DNA of 64,000 nt from Paenibacillus sp. FSL H7-0326 (GCF_001955535.1 NZ_MPVN01000004.1:544034-608033); one strand, 5' to 3'; positions 1 to 8,438 are shown, counted from the stretch's first letter. The notes: generated from the sequence alone by a model not told the origin. A program made the numbers and translations.

Positions 1-348
1 GGTGTTGATGCAGCAGGACAACGCTACAATATCAATGCAGACACGGCAGCTGGAGCTGTCGCTTCCCATCTGGGCGTGGACCGCATGATTGTCGTCACCG
101 ATGTGCCCGGCATTATGAAGAATGTCGATGGAGTGAAGAAGGTGCTTCCTTCAGTTACAGTGCAGGAGATTGAAGACATGATCCAGAGCGGCGAAATATA
201 CGGCGGAATGATCCCGAAAGTAAGAGCCGCCATTCAATGTATTCAAGGTAAAGTGAAAGAGGTCGTGATCGTGGACGGCAGCGAGCCGAAGATCTTGAGC
301 CGGGTGCTTGAGGGAGAAGTCATTGGCACAAGAATCGTCCGGATGTAA
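1..348 (+). CDS. argB: Acetylglutamate kinase, C-terminal part (cut by window edge)
   Basis: This is the 3' end of argB. Acetylglutamate kinase phosphorylates N-acetyl-L-glutamate with ATP, the second step of arginine synthesis, in the cytoplasm. Frame 1 is open from the first base and gives about 115 residues ending at TAA 346-348. It contains the amino acid kinase stretch NINADTAAGAVA, then DVPGIMKN and GGMIPKVRAA, which are typical of the ArgB C-terminal half (nucleotide and acetylglutamate binding). The start lies upstream of the window, so the in-frame GTG at 76 is internal. argD follows after 107 bp on the same strand, as expected for an arg operon. Identity is clear; length and start cannot be judged. 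Confidence 0.95.
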   Translation, partial: GVDAAGQRYNINADTAAGAVASHLGVDRMIVVTDVPGIMKNVDGVKKVLPSVTVQEIEDMIQSGEIYGGMIPKVRAAIQCIQGKVKEVVIVDGSEPKILSRVLEGEVIGTRIVRM

Positions 349-423
349 CGATGACAGCGAGAAGATCTAGGTGAATGAACGGACAGCTCGCAATTAGAGC
401 AACGAATGTTTTTTATTAAAAAC

Positions 424-435
424 GGCGCATGCGCC
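424..435. repeat. Perfect 12-bp GC palindrome between argB and argD
   Basis: GGCGCATGCGCC is its own reverse complement. It lies just after an AT-rich run (T6ATTA5) and 20 bp before the argD start. It could be a small mRNA hairpin or a protein site. No match to an ArgR/AhrC box was recognised. Confidence 0.4.
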
Positions 436-455
436 AAAATCAGATGGGAGTGTAG

Positions 456-1706
456 ATGATGACCGTTACGAATCAATCACAGCAGACACAAGCGGCAGCA
501 CCTGGTAAGCAAGTGACGAATGAGGCAGGGAGCTCGCTTTTTCCAACCTATGCACGGTATCCGCTAAGCCTGGTCAAGGGCAAGGGCAGCTACCTGTGGG
601 ATGACAAGGGCAATAAATATTTGGATTTCATGAGCGGTCTCGCCGTCACCAATCTGGGTCATGCGCCGGATAAGATTGTGAATAAAGTGAAGGAACAGCT
701 GGATGAGCTGTGGCATGTATCGAATCTGTTCACCATTCCTGGACAGGAGCAGGCAGCGAAGCTGCTGACAGCAAATACTTGTGCTGATGCGGTATTCTTC
801 TGCAACAGCGGGGCAGAGGCTAATGAAGCGGCGATTAAGCTTGCGCGCAGATATCAGCAAAAAGTGCTTGGCAAAGGCAAGTTTGAGATTATCACCTTCA
901 AACAGTCCTTCCATGGCCGGACACTAGCGACGCTCACTGCAACTGGACAGGATAAAGTGAAGGAAGGCTTCCTTCCGCTGCCAGAAGGCTTTGTTCATGT
1001 GCCATTGCATGATATCCCTGCACTGGAAGCAGCAATTACACCGCATACGGCGGCGATTATGCTAGAGCTGATCCTGGCTGAAGGCGGCATTCATGTCGTC
1101 GAGCCGGAATTTTTGAGAAAAGTGAAGGCGCTCTGCGAGGAACACGGCTTACTGCTGATTATGGATGAGGTGCAGACAGGCATGGGCAGAACAGGCAAGC
1201 TGTTTGCTCATCAGCATTATGATATGGAGCCGGATATTTTCACTTCAGCCAAAGGGATCGGCAGTGGATTCCCGGTTGGTGCGATGCTGGGTAAAGCTTA
1301 TTTGCGTGATGCATTTACCCCGGGAAGTCATGCGACTACGTTCGGGGGCACACCGCTGGCGATGGCAGCAGTCAATGCAACGATCGAGACGATCATTGAA
1401 GAGAAGCTGCCTGAACGGGCACAGCAAATGGGAGATTACTTGATCGAATCCTTGCGCAAGGAGCTGGCAGGCATTTCATTTGTAACCGAGGTACGCGGCC
1501 GAGGTCTGATCGTTGGGATTGCATGTCAGGGACCGGTTGGCGATATTGTCGCAGCAGGCCAGAGCAGAGGCTTTCTGTTCGTGAATGCAGGGCCTGAAGT
1601 GATCCGCTTCCTGCCAAACCTGTACGTGACCACAGAAGAAATTGATACAGCAGTGGCTCTAATCAAGACGTTGATTGAAGAACACATCGCTGCGAACGAA
1701 GTTTGA
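456..1706 (+). CDS. argD: Acetylornithine aminotransferase
   Basis: This PLP-dependent class III aminotransferase converts N-acetylglutamate semialdehyde to N-acetylornithine with glutamate as amino donor, the fourth step of arginine synthesis. The 416 residues are close to family length plus a short N-terminal extension. Visible motifs are NSGAEANEAAIKLAR (PLP phosphate binding), IMDEVQTGMGRTG with the PLP-ring aspartate, and TSAKGIGSGFPVGAML with the Schiff-base lysine. The start is ATG 456 or ATG 459; GGGAG at 446-450 fits 459 slightly better (8 nt against 5 nt). The stop lies 14 nt before the argF start, so the two are probably co-transcribed and translationally linked. A related 4-aminobutyrate or ornithine aminotransferase is unlikely in this context. 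Confidence 0.96.
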   Translation: MMTVTNQSQQTQAAAPGKQVTNEAGSSLFPTYARYPLSLVKGKGSYLWDDKGNKYLDFMSGLAVTNLGHAPDKIVNKVKEQLDELWHVSNLFTIPGQEQAAKLLTANTCADAVFFCNSGAEANEAAIKLARRYQQKVLGKGKFEIITFKQSFHGRTLATLTATGQDKVKEGFLPLPEGFVHVPLHDIPALEAAITPHTAAIMLELILAEGGIHVVEPEFLRKVKALCEEHGLLLIMDEVQTGMGRTGKLFAHQHYDMEPDIFTSAKGIGSGFPVGAMLGKAYLRDAFTPGSHATTFGGTPLAMAAVNATIETIIEEKLPERAQQMGDYLIESLRKELAGISFVTEVRGRGLIVGIACQGPVGDIVAAGQSRGFLFVNAGPEVIRFLPNLYVTTEEIDTAVALIKTLIEEHIAANEV

Positions 1707-1720
1707 AGGAGGATGAACAC

Positions 1721-2665
1721 ATGACAATTACACAGCTGAACCTCAAAGGCCGGGATTTTATTGAATTTACAGACTATAGCAAAGAGGAGATTGAATATCT
1801 TCTACAGCTTGCTATTGATATCAAGAAGAAGCAAAAAAGCGGTGAGGTCTATCAGCCGCTGAAGGGCAAGACGATCGGACTTATTTTTGAAAAATCATCC
1901 ACACGTACGCGCGTATCCTTTGAAGTAGGGATGTTCCAGCTGGGCGGGCATGCGCTGTTCTTAAGCAAAAATGACATTCAGCTTGGACGCGGTGAGACCA
2001 TCAGCGACACGGCTCAAGTGCTCTCTCGTTACCTGGATGGGATTATGATTCGGACGTTTGCGCACAGCAATGTGACGGAGCTCGCCAAGTATGCGGATAT
2101 TCCCGTAATCAACGGGCTGAGCGACGATGCGCATCCTTGCCAGGTGCTGGCAGATTTCCAGACGGTGCTGGAGCACAAGGGACAGCTGAAGGGTCTCAAG
2201 ATGGCCTATGTAGGCGACGGCAATAACATGGCTCATTCCCTGATGCTTGGTGCTGCTAAGCTTGGTGTTCATGTATCGGTGGCGAGTCCTGAAGGATACG
2301 AACCGAATTCGGCGATTGTGGAGAAGGCGAAGAGCATTGCACAAGAGTCGGGTTCTCAGGTGGTCGTGACTCGCAGTCCAGAGGAAGCAGTGAAGGATGC
2401 GGACATGATCTACACGGATGTTTGGGCCAGCATGGGCTTTGAGGAAGAGCAGCAGGCCCGTGAAGCTGCTTTTGCTGATTATCAGGTTAATGAAGAGCTT
2501 GTTAAAGGAGCGAAGAAGGATTATATCTTCCTGCACTGCCTTCCAGCACACCGTGGTGAAGAAGTAAGTGAAGGGGTCATTGATGGACCGAACTCGGCTA
2601 TTTTTGACCAAGCGGAAAATCGTCTCCATGCCCAAAAAGCACTGATGGCTGCCCTGATGGGGTAA
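1721..2665 (+). CDS. argF: Ornithine carbamoyltransferase
   Basis: This enzyme joins carbamoyl phosphate and ornithine to give citrulline, the sixth step of arginine synthesis. The 314 residues match the family. The N-terminal half has the carbamoyl-phosphate motif SSTRTRVSFE and later DDAHPCQVLADFQT; the C-terminal half has VGDGNNMAHS and the ornithine-binding HCLPAHRGEEV. An upstream in-frame TTG at 1703 would overlap argD, but AAGGAGG at 1705-1711 lies inside that extension and points to ATG 1721. It could in principle be catabolic (arcB), but its position between argD and argG argues for biosynthesis. Confidence 0.97.
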   Translation: MTITQLNLKGRDFIEFTDYSKEEIEYLLQLAIDIKKKQKSGEVYQPLKGKTIGLIFEKSSTRTRVSFEVGMFQLGGHALFLSKNDIQLGRGETISDTAQVLSRYLDGIMIRTFAHSNVTELAKYADIPVINGLSDDAHPCQVLADFQTVLEHKGQLKGLKMAYVGDGNNMAHSLMLGAAKLGVHVSVASPEGYEPNSAIVEKAKSIAQESGSQVVVTRSPEEAVKDADMIYTDVWASMGFEEEQQAREAAFADYQVNEELVKGAKKDYIFLHCLPAHRGEEVSEGVIDGPNSAIFDQAENRLHAQKALMAALMG

Positions 2666-2674
2666 TGAAGAGAT

Positions 2675-2715
2675 TTTTATATACTCTTAAGTTAAGCAGC
2701 TGAAGGTATATAAAA
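2675..2715. repeat. 10-bp AT-rich inverted repeat between argF and argG
   Basis: TTTTATATAC at 2675-2684 and GTATATAAAA at 2706-2715 are exact reverse complements separated by 21 bp. The stem has no following T-tract, so it is a poor intrinsic terminator. It may be an operator or a weak mRNA structure in the 128-bp argF-argG gap. Confidence 0.4.
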
Positions 2716-2793
2716 TGGATTCGTTAATGTTAAAATAAATTGTAGATATTGGAATCGATATAGACTATTGTTCAAGCGACTAAGGAGGACATT

Positions 2794-4026
2794 ATGGCAA
2801 AAGAGAAAATTGTACTGGCCTATTCCGGCGGACTGGACACTTCCGTCATTCTAAAATGGCTCAAGGAAACTTATGATGCAGAGATTATTGCGTTCACAGC
2901 AGATATCGGACAGAAGGAAGAGCTGGACGGATTAGAGGAAAAAGCACTCGCAACAGGTGCCTCCAAAGTATACATCGACGATCTGCGGGATGAGTTCGCC
3001 AGTGACTTCATTTACCCGATGTTCCAGGCGGGTGCCTTGTATGAAGGCCAGTATCTGCTCGGTACCAGTATCGCGCGTCCGCTGATCGCGAAGCGGATGG
3101 TTGATATCGCGATTGCTGAAGGCGCGACAGCCATTGCACACGGTGCAACAGGTAAAGGGAACGACCAGGTGCGTTTCGAGCTGAATGCTGCTGCGCTTAC
3201 ACCAGACATCAAAGTGATCGCACCATGGCGTCTGGAAGAATTCCGCAATCAATTCCCGGGTCGTGCGGAAATGATCGCTTATGCAGAGCAGCATGGTATT
3301 CCCGTAACGGCATCGGCAGCGAAGCCGTATTCCATGGACCGCAATCTGCTGCATATCAGCTATGAGAGCGGAGTGCTTGAAGATCCTTGGTTTGATGCGA
3401 GTGCACCAGAGAACAAGGAAATGTTCCTTCTTAGCAACTCACCAGAGGATGCTCCTGACGAAGCGGAGTACTTGGATCTTGAGTTTGAAAAAGGGAACTG
3501 TGTAGCTCTGAACGGTGAGCAGCTGAGTCCGCTTGAAGTCATGGAGAAGCTGAATGAGCTTGGCGGTAAGCACGGAATCGGCCGTGTTGATATGGTAGAG
3601 AACCGTTTCGTTGGCATGAAGAGCCGCGGTGTGTATGAGACGCCAGGTGGAACGATTCTGTTCACTGCGCATCGCAAGATGGAATCCATCACCATGGACC
3701 GTGAAGTGATGAACCTGCGTGACAGCTTGATCACACGTTACAGCACCCTCGTATATAATGGCTTCTGGTTTGCACCGGAACGTCTCGCACTGCAGGCGCT
3801 GGTGACGGAGAGCCAGAAGAATGTAACAGGAACGGTTCGCGTGAAGCTGTACAAAGGCAATATTATTGCGGCTGGCGTGAAGAGCCCTGTTAGTCTGTAC
3901 AATCCGGATATCGCGACGATGGAGGCAGATCCTACCCAGGCTTATGACCAAGGGGATGCAACAGGTTTCATCCGCCTGAATGCTCTGCGTCTCAAGGTCG
4001 GATCGGGTGTAGCACAGAACCAATAA
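2794..4026 (+). CDS. argG: Argininosuccinate synthase
   Basis: This enzyme condenses citrulline and aspartate using ATP to give argininosuccinate, the seventh step of arginine synthesis. The 410 residues are normal for the family. The N-terminus has the PP-loop ATP motif AYSGGLDTSV (residues ~9-18). Other conserved blocks are LGTSIARPL, AHGATGKGNDQVRFE and GRVDMVENRFVGMKSRG. TAAGGAGG just before ATG 2794 is a strong ribosome binding site. It follows argF by 128 bp and is followed by argH, the usual pair. No irregularity was seen. Confidence 0.97.
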   Translation: MAKEKIVLAYSGGLDTSVILKWLKETYDAEIIAFTADIGQKEELDGLEEKALATGASKVYIDDLRDEFASDFIYPMFQAGALYEGQYLLGTSIARPLIAKRMVDIAIAEGATAIAHGATGKGNDQVRFELNAAALTPDIKVIAPWRLEEFRNQFPGRAEMIAYAEQHGIPVTASAAKPYSMDRNLLHISYESGVLEDPWFDASAPENKEMFLLSNSPEDAPDEAEYLDLEFEKGNCVALNGEQLSPLEVMEKLNELGGKHGIGRVDMVENRFVGMKSRGVYETPGGTILFTAHRKMESITMDREVMNLRDSLITRYSTLVYNGFWFAPERLALQALVTESQKNVTGTVRVKLYKGNIIAAGVKSPVSLYNPDIATMEADPTQAYDQGDATGFIRLNALRLKVGSGVAQNQ

Positions 4027-4092
4027 TGATGTGCCCTAGAAGTAATGTGGGATGATTATAGATGAAGCAGCTGTAAGCTGGTAAGGAAGCGT

Positions 4093-4128
4093 AAGGCCGT
4101 TCCTTGAAGAGAACTCAGGAGCGGCCTT
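4093..4128 (+). other. Hairpin in argG-argH spacer (weak terminator or attenuator-like)
   Basis: AAGGCCGTTCCT at 4093-4104 pairs with AGGAGCGGCCTT at 4117-4128, with one wobble, across a 12-nt loop. Only a short mixed tract (TGTCCTT) follows, so full termination is unlikely. It could stabilise an RNA end or reduce read-through into argH. Confidence 0.45.
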
Positions 4129-4163
4129 TGTCCTTGAGATGTGAAAGGGAGGAAGGCACAGAG

Positions 4164-5570
4164 ATGAGTAAATTATGGGGCGGGCGTTTCACAAAACAGA
4201 CGAATCATTTGGTGGAGGAATATACAGCATCGATCAATTTTGACAAGGCACTCGCAGAGGAGGATATTCAAGGCAGTCTGGCACATGTGACAATGCTGGG
4301 TAAATGCGGAATTTTGCCACAGGATGATGTGGAGAAGATCAAAGAAGGCTTGAACACGGTTCTCGGCAAAATTCGTGAAGGCCAGATTGAGTTCTCAGTC
4401 TCAGATGAAGATATCCATATGAATATCGAGAAGAATCTGATTGAGGAGATCGGACCGGTGGGCGGTAAGCTTCACACGGGACGCAGCCGGAATGACCAGG
4501 TAGCAACCGACATGCATCTCTACTTGCGGTCTCGCGTTATCGAGATTGTCGGGATGCTGCATGCACTGCAGGAAGCACTGATCGGACAGGCCAAAGAGAA
4601 TCTGGATACGATTATTCCAGGCTATACTCATTTGCAGAGAGCACAGCCAATTCTATTCGCTCATCATCTGATGGCGTATGTCTCCATGTTCCAGCGCGAT
4701 GCCGAGCGTCTGATCGACAGCTACAAACGGATTAATGTGCTTCCACTGGGTGCAGGCGCACTGGCAGGAACAACCTTCCCGATCGACCGTCACTTTGTTG
4801 CTGAGCAGCTTCAATTTGACCGGGTATATGAGAACAGCCTTGATGCGGTAAGTGACCGTGACTTTATCGTTGAGTTCCTGGCGGATGCTTCCCTTATTAT
4901 GATGCACCTGTCTCGTCTGAGTGAGGAGCTGGTATTGTGGAGCAGCACGGAGTTCAATTTTGTCGAGCTTGATGATGCGTTCTGCACAGGCAGCAGCATT
5001 ATGCCGCAGAAGAAGAACCCCGATGTGCCGGAGCTTGTCCGCGGTAAGACAGGACGTGTGTACGGTAACCTGATGGGTCTGCTCACCGTGCTTAAATCCC
5101 TTCCGCTTGCGTACAACAAAGATATGCAGGAAGACAAGGAAGGCATGTTTGATACTGTGGCAACACTCGAAGGAGCACTGCAGCTGTTTGCGCCGATGAT
5201 TGCTACGATGAAGGTGAACAAAGGGCGGATGCGCGAAGCCGTGAATCAGGACTTCTCCAATGCGACCGATATTGCCGACTTCCTCGTAGGCAAGGGCCTT
5301 CCTTTCCGCCAGGCACATGAAGTTATCGGTAAAACGGTGCTGTATTGTATCCAGAACGGAAAATACTTGCTTGATCTATCCCTTGATGAGTTCAAGCAAT
5401 TCTCCGAGCTGTTCGATGATCAGATTTATGCGGTGCTCCAGCCGGAAGCGGTCGTCAATGCGCGTAACGTTTACGGAGGTACGGCTACTACTCAAGTGGC
5501 CGATGCGATTCGCCGGAGCGAAGCGATGCTGGGTCTGACCACGCAATGGCTTAAAGAGCATACAGAGTAA
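4164..5570 (+). CDS. argH: Argininosuccinate lyase
   Basis: This enzyme splits argininosuccinate into arginine and fumarate, the last step of the pathway. The 468 residues match the family. The N-terminus MSKLWGGRFTKQT is characteristic, GRSRNDQVATD is a substrate-binding block, and the fumarase/lyase signature GSSIMPQKKNPDVPEL with the catalytic loop serine is intact. An in-frame ATG at 4104 would add 20 residues lacking family similarity. GGGAGG at 4148-4153 supports ATG 4164. It is the last gene of the arg cluster; a strong terminator follows at once. Confidence 0.97.
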   Translation: MSKLWGGRFTKQTNHLVEEYTASINFDKALAEEDIQGSLAHVTMLGKCGILPQDDVEKIKEGLNTVLGKIREGQIEFSVSDEDIHMNIEKNLIEEIGPVGGKLHTGRSRNDQVATDMHLYLRSRVIEIVGMLHALQEALIGQAKENLDTIIPGYTHLQRAQPILFAHHLMAYVSMFQRDAERLIDSYKRINVLPLGAGALAGTTFPIDRHFVAEQLQFDRVYENSLDAVSDRDFIVEFLADASLIMMHLSRLSEELVLWSSTEFNFVELDDAFCTGSSIMPQKKNPDVPELVRGKTGRVYGNLMGLLTVLKSLPLAYNKDMQEDKEGMFDTVATLEGALQLFAPMIATMKVNKGRMREAVNQDFSNATDIADFLVGKGLPFRQAHEVIGKTVLYCIQNGKYLLDLSLDEFKQFSELFDDQIYAVLQPEAVVNARNVYGGTATTQVADAIRRSEAMLGLTTQWLKEHTE

Positions 5571-5589
5571 CTAAGATCGTTCTAAATGT

Positions 5590-5647
5590 AAAAAGGGATT
5601 GCTTGAAGGAGGCTAAGGCTGCCGTCCTTGAAGTAATCCCTTTTTTA
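5590..5647. terminator. Bidirectional terminator between argH and the esterase gene
   Basis: A 20-bp stem with two mismatches begins at AAAAGGGATT (5591) and closes at AATCCCTTTT around 5635, with a 14-nt loop and a T-run after it. The A-run on the left gives the minus-strand esterase transcript a U-tract as well. Confidence 0.85.
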
Positions 5648-5659
5648 TCACATGTTCTA

Positions 5660-6445
5660 TTATTTCTGCAAAGGAAGCCACTCCAGAACATCCTGAATGC
5701 GTGCATCCCAGTATCCCCACTCATGTTCTCCCGGTCCTTCGGTATAAGTGAAGTCAAGATTGGTTTGTTCAGCTGCCGAACGGAAGCTGAGATTATCCTC
5801 ATATAGGAAGTCCTCTGTTCCGCAGCACTGGAACAGCTTAGGCTTAGGACCTGGCTGCTGATCGCACTGTTTCAGAAGATGGATCAGATCATTTTCTGTT
5901 CCTGCAATGATGTCGCCGAAGATCCGTTTGAATTCCACGCTGCGCGCGTCATCCTGAGCCTTGAGATTGTCATAATGGGCCGCCATATCGACAGCACCAG
6001 AGAGGCTTGCTGCAGCAGCATATTCCTCTGGTCTGGATAATGCAATCTTCATAGCACCGTATCCGCCCATGGAGAGCCCGGCAACAAAGTTATCCTCACG
6101 TGCAGAAGATAACGGGAAGAAGGATCTCGCCAGCTTCGGAACCTCTTCCGTTATGTACGTGTAATACTTACTTCCTTCAGCCATATCGGTATAGAAGCTG
6201 CGATATGCGTTCGGCATGACTACCGCAATTCCTAGCGCGGAAGCATAGCGTTCGATGGAGGTCCGGCGCATCCAGATGGAGTCATCATCGGAGAGACCAT
6301 GCAGCAGATAGAGTGTCGGGTAGGGCCCTTGTCCCTGCTTCGTATCCACTCCAATCTGAGAGAAAGTCTGCTGGGGCAGAATGACGTGCATCGTTGTATT
6401 CAGTCCTAGTACTTCGGAATAAAAGTGACATTGCATAAAGGCCAT
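5660..6445 (-). CDS. Esterase-D/tributyrin-esterase family hydrolase
   Basis: This is an alpha/beta hydrolase of the esterase D (PF00756) type, similar to small cytoplasmic tributyrin or acetyl esterases and S-formylglutathione hydrolases. The 261 residues carry the oxyanion region YLLHGLSDDDS, the nucleophile elbow AGLSMGGYGAMK and a late GEHEWGYWD with the probable catalytic histidine. No signal peptide is visible. The frame is open further upstream to 6523, but AAGGGAG nine nt before ATG 6445 and the family-like start MAFMQCHFYSEVLGL favour 6445. It converges on argH and shares its terminator. The natural substrate is not known from sequence. Confidence 0.85.
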   Translation of the reverse strand: MAFMQCHFYSEVLGLNTTMHVILPQQTFSQIGVDTKQGQGPYPTLYLLHGLSDDDSIWMRRTSIERYASALGIAVVMPNAYRSFYTDMAEGSKYYTYITEEVPKLARSFFPLSSAREDNFVAGLSMGGYGAMKIALSRPEEYAAAASLSGAVDMAAHYDNLKAQDDARSVEFKRIFGDIIAGTENDLIHLLKQCDQQPGPKPKLFQCCGTEDFLYEDNLSFRSAAEQTNLDFTYTEGPGEHEWGYWDARIQDVLEWLPLQK

Positions 6446-6638
6446 TAGAAGTGCTCCCTTCAAATCGAGATGAATTGTCGTCATTTCTATTATAAAGCAT
6501 GTTCGAATAAAAAGCGGTTTCATTTTTATCGTAACGATTCATTTCAATCAGGGCTGATACCATGAGTGGGGAGTGGAGAGTTTAAAAAGGGGCCAGCCTG
6601 ATCTCGGTCTTGTATGTTGCGTGAGCGCTGAACGAAAA

Positions 6639-6668
6639 GTTATCAACAGATACCAAAATGTTGATAAC
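6639..6668. repeat. Perfect 10-bp inverted repeat with 10-bp spacer
   Basis: GTTATCAACA at 6639-6648 and TGTTGATAAC at 6659-6668 are exact reverse complements. Each arm contains TTATCAACA, one base from the DnaA box TTATCCACA, so this is also two head-to-head DnaA-box-like sites at the left edge of the 6640-6894 cluster. Confidence 0.7.
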
Positions 6669-6904
6669 TTTCTGGTGAAAATGAATTTATGGTGAGTCTT
6701 ATTCACGATTCGGGGTAAAATCATGCGTTTTCATGTGCATAACATTGTGTTATACACAGCGCGCACGAAATAACGACAATTTTTTCACGTTTATGCACAT
6801 TTCTATACACATTACTCACAGACAGGCAGAGACACTATCCTTATTCTGCGTGAAAATGTGGATAGAATGAAGAAGTGTGATCATGTTATTCACGGTTATC
6901 CAAC
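6640..6904. promoter_or_regulatory. Cluster of DnaA-box-like 9-mers
   Basis: The 573 bp between the esterase gene and the yhbD-like gene contain three exact TTATNCACA sites (6734-6742 minus, 6750-6758 plus, 6791-6799 plus). Seven single-mismatch sites lie at 6640-6648 plus, 6659-6667 minus, 6699-6707 plus, 6803-6811 plus, 6812-6820 plus, 6857-6865 minus and 6886-6894 plus. TTATCCAAC at 6896-6904 has two mismatches. This density is far above chance. DnaA-box clusters away from oriC that bind DnaA are known in Bacillus subtilis. No dnaA or dnaN gene is nearby, so this is not the chromosomal oriC as normally organised. Binding is inferred. Confidence 0.6.
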
Positions 6905-6979
6905 GCTTAGAATGCCTATTCCGCAGGCAAATTACCGCCCTTAAGGAAAATGTGCTGCTCTATTTCATTTACAGCGTAA

Positions 6980-7002
6980 CAATGTTATGTTACATTGTGT
7001 TC
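6980..7002. promoter_or_regulatory. Inverted repeat just before the yhbD-like gene
   Basis: ACAATGT and ACATTGT are exact inverted arms separated by TATGTT, and the repeat ends just before AGGAGG at 7003-7008. A smaller related repeat, ATAAC-ATTGT-GTTAT, lies near 6740-6754. The position and symmetry suggest an operator for the encoded DNA-binding protein, but no consensus is known to me. Confidence 0.4.
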
Positions 7003-7018
7003 AGGAGGTTGATTTCAC

Positions 7019-7672
7019 ATGCAGGAGGACTTGATATCGAAGAAAGATCTGCTGGAGATCACCGGTATTTCATATGGACAGTTATACCGATGGAAGCGGA
7101 AGAATTTAATTCCGGAGGATTGGTTCATTCGCAGATCTTCCTTTACGGGTCAGGAGACGTTTTTCCCCAGGGAGAGCATCTTATCACGAATTCACAAAAT
7201 AAAAAACATGAAAGATGATCTATCTCTGGATGAGCTCGCAGATGTGTTCTCTCCATCGGTCAGCACGCTTCTTCTGACACAGGAAGAAATCATGCATAGA
7301 CAGCTGGTTACACCGATCACCATGCAATTGTACATAGAGCAAGCGGAGCTTCATGAGACAGAGCAGCTGGAGTTCGAGCAGCTACTTTGCCTTTATGTTC
7401 TGGATCAGGCTTTGTCCAGTGGACAAATGACCCGAGATGAGGGAGCGCTTCTCATTCGTACGTTTCATCATGAATACAGGAAGTTCGAGGATAAGGGCTG
7501 TGACATCATTCTGATCCGCAAAATGGGCGTGCCGATTCTTGTGATGGTCAGTGCAGGAAGCGGAATATATTACGATATAGGCGTTAAGGAAGTTCTGAGG
7601 TTACCAATTGCAGTTTATATAGAACAGCTGAAGGTGCATTTAAATCGATCTGGAGGTTATCGCTATGAGTGA
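7019..7672 (+). CDS. yhbD: YhbD-like DNA-binding protein (DUF4004 family)
   Basis: The 217-residue protein resembles B. subtilis YhbD, encoded directly upstream of the bactofilins yhbE and yhbF. The N-terminus (SKKDLLEITGISYGQLYRWK, residues ~6-25) looks like a MerR-type winged helix for DNA binding, followed by FFPRESILSRIHKI. The remaining ~140 residues are an alpha-rich domain of unknown role. AGGAGG at 7003-7008 supports ATG 7019. The 3' end overlaps the first bactofilin by 8 bp, so they form one operon. A regulatory role is inferred from the fold and position; the target is unknown. Confidence 0.75.
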   Translation: MQEDLISKKDLLEITGISYGQLYRWKRKNLIPEDWFIRRSSFTGQETFFPRESILSRIHKIKNMKDDLSLDELADVFSPSVSTLLLTQEEIMHRQLVTPITMQLYIEQAELHETEQLEFEQLLCLYVLDQALSSGQMTRDEGALLIRTFHHEYRKFEDKGCDIILIRKMGVPILVMVSAGSGIYYDIGVKEVLRLPIAVYIEQLKVHLNRSGGYRYE

Positions 7673-8438
7673 AGCAGAAAGACGGAATCGGAATATTGCG
7701 GGAATTTGCAGTACTTCAGGGGGGATCTACCAGCATGTCAGAGCAGATGGGATGGCCAAATTTTCCAGTGATATCGACTGTATCAGTTATGAAGTGAACG
7801 GAACCGCAAGTTTGAATGGTGCTCTCAAATGTAATCGCTACTTCGTGAACGGGCTATCAACGGTGAATGGTGACATCTCTGCAGAAGAAATCTTCGTTAA
7901 CGGCACAAGTAAAGCAAAAGGGAATGTTGGAGCTGACCGAACTCGAGTGGATGGTGTCTTTTCTATTAGAGGACAGCTGGATACAGAATCGCTTGTCGTC
8001 AACGGCAAAGCTAACGTAGGCGGCAAACTCATTGCCAGCAGCGTAGAAGTAGCAGGAACCCTGTCTGCAGACCGGGATGTGGAATGCGAGAAGCTCGAGG
8101 TACAGGGCGGCTTCAAGATCCATGGGCTGCTGAACGCGGGTGATATTGATATTAAACTGCTTCTGGGTTGTGAGGCGGAGGATATTGGCGGAGAACGTAT
8201 TCATGTGCGCCGTGATCATAAGGTAAAGCTTCTTGATGATTTTGTGCCAGGACTCGCGCCTAAGCTGAAGGCCAAAGTGATTGAAGGAGATGACATCTAC
8301 TTGGAGCAGACCTATGCTCAAACGGTTAGGGGAAACCGAGTGGTTATTGGCCCAGGCTGCCAGATTGGTCTTGTGGAGTATAAGGAATCCTATTATCAGG
8401 ATGAGGATACGGTCGTCGATCGCTACATTCAAACGTAA
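7665..8438 (+). CDS. yhbE: Bactofilin, BacE/YhbE type
   Basis: Bactofilins are beta-helical cytoskeletal proteins that polymerise without nucleotide. In B. subtilis the BacE/BacF pair assembles at the membrane and affects flagellar motility. The 257-residue protein has short repeated strands such as FVNGLSTVNGDISAEEIFVN, VNGKANVGGKLIASS and VAGTLSAD, the pattern of a right-handed beta-helix. Its C-terminal block EGDDIYLEQTYAQTVRG...VIGPGCQIGLVEY is shared with the next gene, so the two are paralogues. GGAGG at 7651-7655 supports ATG 7665. It overlaps the upstream gene by 8 bp. Confidence 0.85.
   Translation: MSEAERRNRNIAGICSTSGGIYQHVRADGMAKFSSDIDCISYEVNGTASLNGALKCNRYFVNGLSTVNGDISAEEIFVNGTSKAKGNVGADRTRVDGVFSIRGQLDTESLVVNGKANVGGKLIASSVEVAGTLSADRDVECEKLEVQGGFKIHGLLNAGDIDIKLLLGCEAEDIGGERIHVRRDHKVKLLDDFVPGLAPKLKAKVIEGDDIYLEQTYAQTVRGNRVVIGPGCQIGLVEYKESYYQDEDTVVDRYIQT

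Noticed and set aside
1961..2635. Long minus-strand frame opposite argF
   Set aside because: Shadow of the argF coding sequence; composition follows the sense codons.
6640..6904. Chromosomal replication origin
   Set aside because: DnaA-box-like density is high, but dnaA, dnaN, rpmH and other origin neighbours are absent, so an oriC claim is not supported.
6877..7218. Plus-strand frame overlapping the yhbD-like gene
   Set aside because: It overlaps yhbD in another frame, has no ribosome site and shows no family features.
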